Shown here: one piece after another, positions 35,402 through 42,742 of the stretch
Position numbering within the stretch: position 1 is the stretch's first letter
Layout: each line of letters opens with the position of its first letter
From: Muribaculaceae bacterium
GTDB taxonomy: Bacteria > Bacteroidota > Bacteroidia > Bacteroidales > Muribaculaceae
Assembly (NCBI GenBank): GCA_014867205.1
Contig: WGUO01000020.1
Location: forward strand, 1 to 64,000
DNA: 64,000 nt
Direction of reading: 5' to 3'
Made by a program: the position numbers and the translations under genes
The notes under the pieces: model-generated
The model's database searches: none
What the model saw: the letters and a program-made list of their open reading frames with translations, nothing else
Told to the model about the DNA's origin: nothing

Positions 35402-36394
35402 TTATAGTTCAAACGATGATTTTTCGGGCAGGATGCTTTCGAAGGCATCCCTGAGTCGGCTCATCACATTATCATAGTCGCGGATATTGACATTGTCGTT
35501 CAGACAGACCAGGGAATAGGACTGGTTGTAGATGGCCTTGATTGCCTGATTGGAGCGAATCATCAGCGGGAACATCTTCGTGTCGGAATATGTATTGTAC
35601 GGCTCGAAATTTCCGGCGCAGATCTGCCACATGCGGAACAGTTCGGGCGTATAGTCTGTCGAGGCCCTGAACCTGTTGGACGACGTGTCGGAGAGTTCCT
35701 TGCCTACCTTGCTCCAGACCTCCTCAAATGTGGACTTGAGGTATGGCTGGGCATTATGGGGAGTCCGCAGAGTGATGAATTTTCCGTAGGGCTTGAGGAT
35801 ATAGTTCCAGTATGACTTTAGCCCATAGTCGGTGTAGAACCATTTCGAGTGATACTGCATCATCACCTCTTTCTTGCTGAAGAACTTGTTGATTATCCTG
35901 ACGTTATTGCGGATTCTCTTATACCATTGTGACCATGCCGGGTTATATGTAAATGTCGCGATGTCGCAGGGTAGCCCGTTGGAGAAGAATCTGTCGGGAC
36001 TGATGGGGCGGATGATGTAGAAGTCATCGTTGAAATAGACGAAATGTTCTGTGAGTCCCGGTATCTTATAGAGATAGCGCTCGATTACCACGGAGTTGAA
36101 TGTGGGCAGGAACTGTTTGGGAATTATGTCCTCGTGGCGCACGATGTTTATTTTCGGATTGTTTACATCGAGCCACTCCGGGGTCTGGCCGGAAACCACA
36201 AAATGAATCTTATGGACCCAGGGGGTGAATTTCTCAATGCCGCGGAACCAGTATTTCAGAAAGCCGTAATCCCGGAATCTGGCTTTTGACACACCATTTT
36301 TCTCATTCTTGCCTTCTGAGGAATAATGCGAGTAGTTTCTCATCCATTTAGGGTCATCCATATTGACCCACGTTACAACAAAGTCTATATCCAT
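35402..36394 (-). CDS. Stealth-family capsular polysaccharide phosphotransferase (second copy)
   Basis: A 330-aa Stealth paralogue. Region 1 is IDFVVTWVNMDDPKWM at the very N-terminus; region 2 includes KYWFRGIEKFTPWV, IHFVVSGQTPEWLD and HFVYFNDDFYII; region 3 is LRTPHNAQPYL; region 4 is SYSLVCLNDNVN, ending EKSSFEL. It shares the terminal S-FEL with the copy at 33639 but is clearly diverged, so the two probably use different acceptors or linkages. First gene of the minus-strand group; a possible promoter lies at 36589-36620. Confidence 0.9.
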   Translation of the reverse strand: MDIDFVVTWVNMDDPKWMRNYSHYSSEGKNEKNGVSKARFRDYGFLKYWFRGIEKFTPWVHKIHFVVSGQTPEWLDVNNPKINIVRHEDIIPKQFLPTFNSVVIERYLYKIPGLTEHFVYFNDDFYIIRPISPDRFFSNGLPCDIATFTYNPAWSQWYKRIRNNVRIINKFFSKKEVMMQYHSKWFYTDYGLKSYWNYILKPYGKFITLRTPHNAQPYLKSTFEEVWSKVGKELSDTSSNRFRASTDYTPELFRMWQICAGNFEPYNTYSDTKMFPLMIRSNQAIKAIYNQSYSLVCLNDNVNIRDYDNVMSRLRDAFESILPEKSSFEL

Positions 36395-36588
36395 ATAGTT
36401 TCTGAAAAAATGGAGGTTTTAAGGTTGTGTCTGATTGGAATGAGCGGCCATAGTTATTCTTATTTTAGCATTTTCTGCATTTCCCTGAGTTCCTCCCGGT
36501 GATCATATCTCGTTAATAGACTATTTCTTTTGCATATATTGCCCGCAAAATCCCTTGTCCTGACGCTACAAGGACGGGCCTTCTTCTG

Positions 36589-36619
36589 CAAATTTATAAA
36601 TTTATTTCTACATGTGCAA
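36589..36619 (-). promoter_or_regulatory. possible promoter of the Stealth gene group
   Basis: Minus-strand TTG (36617-36619), about 20 bp, then TAAATTTG (36589-36596). It would give a leader of about 190 nt before the ATG at 36394. The rest of 36395-36588 shows no feature beyond a weak GTCCT/AGGAC hairpin. Confidence 0.45.
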
Positions 36620-36621
36620 TA

Positions 36622-37287
36622 CTAAAAGTTATATGACAGGGTCAGATATGCACCCTGCATAAATGATTCCTTGGGATAGAATTCGCTGAATGAGACGCCG
36701 TCGTAGCGGAGATGCCTGAACTGGCTATAGATATCTAAGTTGGACATCAGATAGCCGATGCTTATTCCTGCGGGTCCGATATCGGCGTTGATGCCGAGGT
36801 GGATATCGAATGCGAGCCACTGCCCACGGCTTGTGCTTGCATGATCGTAGTCGACTACCTGCATGTTGTATATCTTCTCAATGCTGACGCGGGTATATGG
36901 AATACTGAGCATTATCCCCGGTTCGGCATACAGTGAAAGATAGACATTTTTGATTCGTAACGCCGGGCTTTTTACCACCACCGACGGGCGGAGGTATAGG
37001 TTCCAGGGCTTGTTGTCGTCGTCATCAATCTCCCATCCCGGGCCGGAGGCATAACCTGTCTCGAAATAGTTCTGCCAGTTGCCCACACTGCCGCCGACTC
37101 CAAAATATTTCCAGAACATATAATGATAAGAAAGCTGAAGCTGGTAGCAGTCGGATGAAGTCAGCGCGCCCGTCATCGATGCGCGGTGATGGGTGAAATT
37201 CTCGTCGTCACCGTTCTTGGCCGCCATTGAGTTCGCCGGAATTGTAAGTATCGCAAGACTTAAAATTGCCGCGAGCAAGACTCTCAT
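36622..37287 (-). CDS. outer-membrane beta-barrel-type protein of unknown function
   Basis: About 221 aa. The start at 37287 gives a clean signal peptide (MRVLLAAILSLAILTIPANS); an in-frame ATG at 37305 is an alternative. The body shows alternating hydrophobic strands and Gly/Tyr-rich text (YQLQLSYHYMFWKYFGVGGS, LYLRPSVVVKSPALRI, VYLSLYAEPGIML, GPAGISIGYLMSN) and ends with aromatic-rich AYLTLSYNF, typical of outer-membrane barrels. No family is recognised with confidence. It is divergent from the AAA ATPase gene and shares the palindrome-containing intergenic region. Confidence 0.7.
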   Translation of the reverse strand: MRVLLAAILSLAILTIPANSMAAKNGDDENFTHHRASMTGALTSSDCYQLQLSYHYMFWKYFGVGGSVGNWQNYFETGYASGPGWEIDDDDNKPWNLYLRPSVVVKSPALRIKNVYLSLYAEPGIMLSIPYTRVSIEKIYNMQVVDYDHASTSRGQWLAFDIHLGINADIGPAGISIGYLMSNLDIYSQFRHLRYDGVSFSEFYPKESFMQGAYLTLSYNF

Positions 37288-37338
37288 AGATTTACTGTCC
37301 GTCATATCGATTAGAAGTGCGTCATAAGTTTTAGACTG

Positions 37339-37346
37339 CAAAGTTA
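37339..37346 (-). promoter_or_regulatory. promoter -7 element of the barrel protein gene
   Basis: Minus-strand TAACTTTG matches TAnnTTTG. The nearest TTTG upstream is only 14 bp away (37361-37364), shorter than usual. Confidence 0.45.
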
Positions 37347-37387
37347 TCACTTTCCGACGACAAATCCTAAAACCGGCCACCCGTCAG

Positions 37388-37514
37388 TTTCTGTTTACTG
37401 CCAATAAACAAAACCTGGTATTTTTATTTATCGCCAGTAAATAAAAACGGCTAATTTTATTTATTGGCAGTAAATAAAATTGACGTAAATCGTTTATTGG
37501 TATTAAATATTTTA
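37388..37514. promoter_or_regulatory. array of four palindromes at exact 33-bp spacing
   Basis: Four copies of TTTA-7 bp-TAAA, consensus TTTATTGGCAGTAAA, are centred at 37401, 37434, 37467 and 37500. Units 2 and 3 extend to 10-bp arms (TTTTTATTTA/TAAATAAAAA and ATTTTATTTA/TAAATAAAAT). Unit 1 has the core in reverse orientation (CTGCCAA). The 33-bp period places all sites on nearly the same face of the helix. Unit 4 overlaps the promoter of the ATPase gene, so the array looks like a multi-site operator. Confidence 0.75.
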
Positions 37515-37515
37515 T

Positions 37516-37523
37516 TATCTTTG
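37516..37523 (+). promoter_or_regulatory. promoter -7 element of the AAA ATPase gene
   Basis: TATCTTTG matches TAnnTTTG and lies 14 bp before the ATG at 37537. TTGG at 37497-37500, inside palindrome unit 4, is the likely -33 contact. Confidence 0.55.
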
Positions 37524-37536
37524 CAAAAAAGATGAT

Positions 37537-38802
37537 ATGGACATTACTGTTTTAAAGAATATCATAATTGAGGGGCAGGAAATCCTGGATCATCTCGAAA
37601 TCAGTTCGAGGTCATTTGAGTTTGAGGATTCGGCGAGATATGTCTTTGTCGGTATACGTCAGGCCGGGAAGTCGTATCTCCTGTACCATAGGGCGCGGCA
37701 GCTGATTGCGATGGGCCATGATATCCATGAGATGCTGTTTGTGAATTTTGATGATGAGAGGCTAATTGGGATGCGTGCAGATATGCTTGACATGATATTG
37801 CAAGCTTATTCGTCGATGTTTGAGTCAAGGCCGATACTCTTTCTGGATGAGATTCAGAATGTGGATGGATGGGAACATTTCGCACGCCGGCTGGCAAATC
37901 AAAAATATCAGGTATATATCACAGGGAGTAACGCGAAGATGTTAAGCCGTGACATTGCCTCAACCCTGGGAGCCCGCTATATAGAGCAGCGTGTTTTCCC
38001 CTACTCATTTGCAGAGTATCTTGAGGCCAATGGAGTCACGATTGATAAGAGATGGGAATATGGCAGTAAACGGTCGCAGGTCCTTAGACTCATGGAGTCA
38101 TATTTCCTATGGGGCGGTTTCCCGGAATTGCTTATGTATGTTAACAAGAGACGTTGGCTGAATGAACTTTATGAGAATATAATACTGGGTGATATTATAT
38201 TGCGCAACGGCATAAAGAACGAGCAGGCCTTGAGGCTCGCAGTAAAGCGTCTTGCAGAGAATATAAAGAATCCTACGTCATACAACAGGTTGGCCAACAT
38301 GGTTAAGGCCACCGGAGTCTCAACGAACACCGCGACAATGATTGATTATATCCGGTATTGCAAGGATGCGTGTCTTTTGTTTACATTAGAAAACTTTGCC
38401 TCGAAATTTGTGGAGAAAGAGTCGGTAAAGAAACACTATTTCGTAGACAATGGATTGCTCAATATTTTTCTGGTTGACAGTGAGACAGCCTTGCTTGAGA
38501 ATATATGTGCCTTGACATTGCACAAACGCGCCTGTGAGGGTTCTGACTTTGATGTGTACTATTATAATAAGGAGGTTGAACTCGATTTTTATGTGCCCTC
38601 AGAAAGATATGGTATTCAAGCCAGTTTCAGTGTTGATAATCCGGACACTGAGGAACGTGAGGTGAATGCACTCCTTAAATTCCACGCTCTCTACGGATTG
38701 GAACGGGCCGAGATAGTAACGTATTCAGAGGAACGTGTGATTCATACGCCCTCGCTCGATATCCATGTTGTTCCACTAGCCAAATGGATGCTTAAAAATT
38801 AA
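37537..38802 (+). CDS. AAA ATPase with C-terminal DUF4143 domain
   Basis: A 421-aa protein of the AAA_14/DUF4143 family, common and often multi-copy in gut Bacteroidales but of unknown function. Walker A is GIRQAGKS (39-46), Walker B LFLDEIQN (101-108), and a sensor-like ITGSNAKMLS follows. The DUF4143 part (about 200-415) is related in fold to PD-(D/E)XK nucleases and shows EVELDFYVP with a downstream Gln (IQASFSV). Its codon and base use are AT-richer than the neighbours, suggesting acquisition by transfer. It has its own promoter within the 33-bp palindrome array, which hints at autoregulation. Confidence 0.88.
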   Translation: MDITVLKNIIIEGQEILDHLEISSRSFEFEDSARYVFVGIRQAGKSYLLYHRARQLIAMGHDIHEMLFVNFDDERLIGMRADMLDMILQAYSSMFESRPILFLDEIQNVDGWEHFARRLANQKYQVYITGSNAKMLSRDIASTLGARYIEQRVFPYSFAEYLEANGVTIDKRWEYGSKRSQVLRLMESYFLWGGFPELLMYVNKRRWLNELYENIILGDIILRNGIKNEQALRLAVKRLAENIKNPTSYNRLANMVKATGVSTNTATMIDYIRYCKDACLLFTLENFASKFVEKESVKKHYFVDNGLLNIFLVDSETALLENICALTLHKRACEGSDFDVYYYNKEVELDFYVPSERYGIQASFSVDNPDTEEREVNALLKFHALYGLERAEIVTYSEERVIHTPSLDIHVVPLAKWMLKN

Positions 38803-38840
38803 GCCGGATAGATTCAGGTCGGATGGGAATATGAAAAGTA

Positions 38841-38868
38841 AAGGCGGCACCCGGAGGGGTGTCGCCTT
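38841..38868. terminator. terminator between ATPase and fba
   Basis: AAGGCGGCACCC, loop GGAG, GGGTGTCGCCTT, with one G-U pair. It lies between convergent genes; on the minus strand TTTACTTTT follows, so it mainly serves fba. Confidence 0.7.
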
Positions 38869-38889
38869 GATGTCGGTATGGGGCGAGGA

Positions 38890-39891
38890 TTACTCTGCCT
38901 TGCCTTCGCTGCCGAGGACGGCGATGATCTTGTGCTTGTAGAGCTTCTCCATCTCGTCGCGGGCCGGACCCAGATACTTGCGGGGGTCGAACTCAGCCGG
39001 CTTGTCGTGGAAGACCTTGCGGACAGCGGCTGTCATGGCCAGACGGCTGTCTGAGTCGATGTTGATCTTGCAGACATCCATCTTAGCGGCCTTGCGGAGC
39101 TCCTCCTCGGGGATGCCGATTGCGTCGGGAAGCTTGCCGCCGTACTCGTTGATGATGTCGACATACTCCTGGGGAACTGAAGATGAGCCGTGGAGCACGA
39201 TGGGGAAGTCGGGAAGCTTTGCCTCGACAGCCTCAAGCACATTGAAGGCCAGGGGCGGGGGCACGAGACGGCCGGTCTTCGGGTCGCGTGTGCACTGCTC
39301 AGGAGTGAACTTGTATGCGCCGTGAGAAGTGCCGATCGAGATGGCGAGGCTGTCGCAGCCTGTGCGTGTCACGAAGTCGATGACCTCCTCGGGGTCAGTG
39401 TAGGTGTGGTGGTCGGAAGAAACCTCATCCTCAACGCCGGCGAGAACGCCGAGCTCACCCTCTACAGTCACGTCATACTTGTGGGCATAGTCGACAACCT
39501 TCTTTGTGAGGGCGACATTCTCCTCGTAGGGAAGGTGGCTGCCGTCGATCATTACCGACGAGAAACCGTGGTCGATGCAGTCCTTGCAGAGCTCGAAAGT
39601 GTCACCGTGGTCGAGGTGAAGAACGATCTGCGGATGCTCCCAGCCGAGCGACTTCGCATACTCAACGGCACCCTGTGCCATGTAGCGGAGCAGGATGGGG
39701 TTGGCGTAGTTGCGGGCACCCTTCGAAACCTGAAGGATGACAGGCGACTTGGTGTCAGATGCGGCCTTGATGATGGCCTGGAGCTGCTCCATGTTGTTGA
39801 AGTTGAATGCCGGGATGGCGTATCCGCCGTGCACTGCCTTTGCGAACATCTCCTTGGTGTTCACGAGGCCTAAGCTTTTATAATCTACCAT
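38890..39891 (-). CDS. fba: class II fructose-bisphosphate aldolase
   Basis: A 333-aa zinc-dependent aldolase splitting fructose 1,6-bisphosphate in glycolysis. The zinc-site HLDHGDTFE lies near residues 92-100, LGVLAGVEDEVSSDHHTYTD near 147-166, IGTSHGAYKF near 192 and LHGSSSVPQEY near 233. Its length matches the bacterial class II form. Monocistronic, with a probable promoter near 39997-40029, a leader carrying two tandem hairpins, and a terminator at 38841-38868. Confidence 0.96.
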   Translation of the reverse strand: MVDYKSLGLVNTKEMFAKAVHGGYAIPAFNFNNMEQLQAIIKAASDTKSPVILQVSKGARNYANPILLRYMAQGAVEYAKSLGWEHPQIVLHLDHGDTFELCKDCIDHGFSSVMIDGSHLPYEENVALTKKVVDYAHKYDVTVEGELGVLAGVEDEVSSDHHTYTDPEEVIDFVTRTGCDSLAISIGTSHGAYKFTPEQCTRDPKTGRLVPPPLAFNVLEAVEAKLPDFPIVLHGSSSVPQEYVDIINEYGGKLPDAIGIPEEELRKAAKMDVCKINIDSDSRLAMTAAVRKVFHDKPAEFDPRKYLGPARDEMEKLYKHKIIAVLGSEGKAE

Positions 39892-39946
39892 GACTTTAAT
39901 TTTAATTGGTAATTTCTAATTTCTAATTAATTAACCGGAATAGGGT

Positions 39947-39994
39947 ATGATGTGTAACCCACTGCGGGGCATAATGTGGAACCCGCGACGGGGC
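39947..39994 (-). repeat. 24-bp tandem duplication in the fba leader
   Basis: Two 24-bp units, ATGATGTGTAACCC then ACTGCGGGGC (39947-39970) and ATAATGTGGAACCC then GCGACGGGGC (39971-39994). On the transcribed strand each can fold into a small CCC/GGG hairpin (CCCGTCGCGGG, CCCGCAGTGGG). Confidence 0.55.
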
Positions 39995-39996
39995 GT

Positions 39997-40029
39997 TAAA
40001 GTTAGGCTATTGACCTAAATTTTTGCAAA
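39997..40029 (-). promoter_or_regulatory. probable promoter of fba
   Basis: Minus-strand TTTG (40026-40029), 21 bp, then TAACTTTA (39997-40004; one mismatch to TAnnTTTG). The predicted leader is about 100 nt. Confidence 0.5.
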
Positions 40030-40060
40030 TATAGAAAAATTTCCTCAATTGGGCAAAAAT

Positions 40061-40270
40061 TTATGACTCCGACAGGGCCGATTTAAGTTCTGCCAGGCAC
40101 TTCTCGACCTCCTGGTCGGTCTTGAATAGGCGTTCCTTGCAGAATTTGAGCAGTTCAAGGGCGCGGGCCGTATAGCTTGAGAGCGAGTCTATGTCGCATT
40201 GGTCGGATTCCATCTTGGCGAGAATAGCCTCAAGTTCGGCTATTGCCTCCTTATAGGTTTCGGGTAGCAT
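40061..40270 (-). CDS. xseB: exodeoxyribonuclease VII small subunit
   Basis: A 69-aa subunit. The chosen start at 40270 gives MLPETYKEAIAELEAILAKM, the usual XseB N-terminus; the frame is open to 40327, but that would overlap xseA. The body is two helices (DIDSLSSYTARALELLKFCKE, EVEKCLAELKSAL) that form a coiled hairpin binding XseA. It lies 28 bp after the xseA stop in the same orientation. Confidence 0.88.
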   Translation of the reverse strand: MLPETYKEAIAELEAILAKMESDQCDIDSLSSYTARALELLKFCKERLFKTDQEVEKCLAELKSALSES

Positions 40271-40298
40271 ATGCTGATCGTATTTTGAATTTCTGTTT

Positions 40299-41663
40299 TT
40301 ATGTTGAGGTGGAGATGAGGGTGCCACCGGCGAGAGTGGTCTCGATCTGAGTTCCGGGTGCGATGGCGGCCGGGTCGGTGACAGCGCGTCCGCCGACGCG
40401 GGTGATGCTGTATCCGCGCCTCAGGGTGTTGTCGGGGCTTAGGAGACGCAACATGTCTTCGAGCCGCTGGAGCCGCATCTGCTCATGCCGGGATATGCTG
40501 AGGCAATCATTCGCAATCTGCCGGGAGATGCTATCGAGGTGCGATTTCTCCGCACTGATACTCGAGGCGACAGCGCGGCCTATGCGGTTGGCGTAATCAG
40601 AGATCGTCAGTCTCTGCATCATGACGCGAGACTGCACCAGGGGAGGTATCGCGGCAGTGAGGTCCGAGAGGCGCATCTTCTCGCGCATCACTGCTGTGCG
40701 GGCCAGGGCCGGGACCGACTGAGACAGGCTGGAGAGGCGCAGGTGCTCGCCGCGCAGCGCGTCGGAGCCATAGCGTGCGATGCGAGCCACGATGTCGGCC
40801 GCCGTGGTGTAGGCCGTGCGCAGTCTGTCTATGATGTATGCCGCGACGGCCGTGGGAGTCTTGCAGCGCACGCAGGCAATCTCGTCGAGTACGGTGCGGT
40901 CGCGCTCATGGCCGATGCCGACTATGACCGGCAGAGGGCAGAGGGCCACGCGGCGTGCCAGATCGTAGTTGTCAAAGCCGTTGAGGTCGGTGGTTGCGCC
41001 GCCTCCGCGGATTATCACCACGGCGTCCCAGAAGTCTACAGCCGTCTCGACCCTGTCAAGCGCGGCTATGACCGAGGCGGCGGTGCGTTCTCCCTGCATC
41101 ACGGCCTGGAAGAGCATCGTATATACTGCCAGCCCGTCGGCGTTATGCTCGATCTGGTTCATGAAGTCGCCGTAGCCGGCAGCGCCGGCCGCCGAGATGA
41201 CGGCAATCTTCTGTGGAGTTGGGGAGAGTTCGAGCCGGCGGTTGACGTCGATGATGCCCTCACGTGTGAGACGCTCGAGAATCTCGCGGCGAAGCCGCTC
41301 CATGTCGCCTAACGTGTAAGCCGGGTCTATGTCGTTGATGGTGAATGAGAGGCCGTAAATGTTGTGATGTGTCGCCGAGCCGCGAACGAGCACCTTCATG
41401 CCTGAGGCTATGTCGCGTCCGGTGGCGCCGAGGAACTTGCGGCGTATTGCGCCCAAGGTGCCGCTCCATATCATGGCGCGTATCTTGGCACGGGTGGTGC
41501 CGGCGGCATCCTTCTCGATGAGTTCCATATAGCAGTGGCCGCCGTTGAGGCGCAGGTCGGAGAATTCCGCCTGGACCCAGACATTCTGTATGTCGCGGTT
41601 CATACGGATGGTGTTGCCCAGCAGCGTTTGGAACTGTGAGAGTGTCAGTCCGGCCTCACTCAT
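40299..41663 (-). CDS. xseA: exodeoxyribonuclease VII large subunit
   Basis: A 454-aa nuclease subunit that degrades single-stranded DNA bidirectionally. The N-terminal OB-fold holds NVWVQAEFSDLRLNGGHCYMEL (about 25-45). The catalytic domain includes VIRGGGATTDLNGFDNYDLA near 230-248 and PVIVGIGHERDRTVLD near 258-272. A long helical C-terminal region follows. The end overlaps nothing; xseB follows. Its start overlaps the DUF4831 gene by 8 bp, so the four genes nnr, DUF4831, xseA and xseB may be co-transcribed. Confidence 0.95.
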   Translation of the reverse strand: MSEAGLTLSQFQTLLGNTIRMNRDIQNVWVQAEFSDLRLNGGHCYMELIEKDAAGTTRAKIRAMIWSGTLGAIRRKFLGATGRDIASGMKVLVRGSATHHNIYGLSFTINDIDPAYTLGDMERLRREILERLTREGIIDVNRRLELSPTPQKIAVISAAGAAGYGDFMNQIEHNADGLAVYTMLFQAVMQGERTAASVIAALDRVETAVDFWDAVVIIRGGGATTDLNGFDNYDLARRVALCPLPVIVGIGHERDRTVLDEIACVRCKTPTAVAAYIIDRLRTAYTTAADIVARIARYGSDALRGEHLRLSSLSQSVPALARTAVMREKMRLSDLTAAIPPLVQSRVMMQRLTISDYANRIGRAVASSISAEKSHLDSISRQIANDCLSISRHEQMRLQRLEDMLRLLSPDNTLRRGYSITRVGGRAVTDPAAIAPGTQIETTLAGGTLISTST

Positions 41664-42732
41664 TGATTTCCGTAAGGTTTACGATTGCGCCGGTCGCAGG
41701 ATTGAATGTCGCTGACGAGCGGGCCTTTCTGTCGCTGAAGATCGAGGGCTGGAGCCCGAACTGCATTCCATACTGCGCGCACTCCACCTCGTCGCTCCAT
41801 AGGGTCTTGCCTGCGAGCGAGAGTGTGACGCGGGCCGCGCCCGGTATGTTGTACATCACGGCGTCCTTGGGGAGTTTCTTCTCCTCGCCCTTGGCGTCGA
41901 GCGGCAACTCGGCCTCTCGCGTTATCTGCACGTTGACATAGACAGGCTCGCCCGAATAATCGTCAGAGGCGACGAATCCCGCGAAGTCAGACATGCGGAA
42001 CAGCACCGACTTGCCTGCCTCGGCCGGAGTGAAGGTGAATGTGCGTGTCACGGTGCGGGTCTCGGTCGTCCCGGTGAAGGCAGAGGTCATGGCGGCCTCC
42101 TGATGTCCGAGAGAGTTGAGCATCAGCTCGAGCTGGCGGCCGTCGGTAGGCATCGTCTCGGCAGTGCCGCGTGTGAGCGAGATCTTTGCGTCGCGAATCT
42201 CCATAAGGCTCTCCGAGAGCATCTGGGCCTGTTTTGCCGATGACTGGGAGGCGAGGAAGTCCTCGTTGACATACTGCAGGTATTCACGCACGTTCACCTC
42301 CGACTCAGGTTCGGAATCCGCGGGGACGTCGGGGAGTGCGTGTGCCGGGGCCTCGGTGTTGATGGCCAGGAGCATGCCGTCTTCGGCCACGCATATCGAG
42401 GTCATCGAGCCGGGCTTGACCTGCATCAGGAACTCCTGCTCAGTGTTGGGCACGCCGAACGGCGTTGCCTTGACCGAGAGGATCTCCCATTTCTCGGAGT
42501 CCTCCTTGATGACGCGGTCGGTGCCGATGTATTTCTTGGCATACTGATAATAAGGACCGGCGTGGCTTATGGTCTGTCGGGCGGTCACCTCGAACCGGAT
42601 GGCGGTGTAGGGGAGTGTGTATACGAGTCCGTACTCGTTGTGCTTGTCGGCGGTGAGCATGCGGGTCTGCTGGGCCGAGGCGCCGGCCGTGCATATCATT
42701 GCCGCTGAAATCAGGATTGCTGCAGTTTTCAT
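41656..42732 (-). CDS. DUF4831 family exported protein
   Basis: A 358-aa protein starting MKTAAILISAAMICTAGASA, a signal peptide (the frame is open upstream to 42786, but this start is clearly better). The mature part begins with YGLVYTLPYTAIRFEVTARQ and contains GPYYQYAKKYIG, PLGV-like FGVPNTEQEFLMQV and RGTAETMPTDGRQLELML, the pattern of DUF4831, a Bacteroidetes-specific family of unknown function. It lies between nnr and xseA. Confidence 0.82.
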   Translation of the reverse strand: MKTAAILISAAMICTAGASAQQTRMLTADKHNEYGLVYTLPYTAIRFEVTARQTISHAGPYYQYAKKYIGTDRVIKEDSEKWEILSVKATPFGVPNTEQEFLMQVKPGSMTSICVAEDGMLLAINTEAPAHALPDVPADSEPESEVNVREYLQYVNEDFLASQSSAKQAQMLSESLMEIRDAKISLTRGTAETMPTDGRQLELMLNSLGHQEAAMTSAFTGTTETRTVTRTFTFTPAEAGKSVLFRMSDFAGFVASDDYSGEPVYVNVQITREAELPLDAKGEEKKLPKDAVMYNIPGAARVTLSLAGKTLWSDEVECAQYGMQFGLQPSIFSDRKARSSATFNPATGAIVNLTEINE

Positions 42733-42742
42733 ATGATATGGT

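Noticed and set aside
37388..37514. CRISPR-like repeat array
   Set aside because: Units are palindromes with short cores and AT-rich filler, only four copies, and no cas genes; an operator array fits better.
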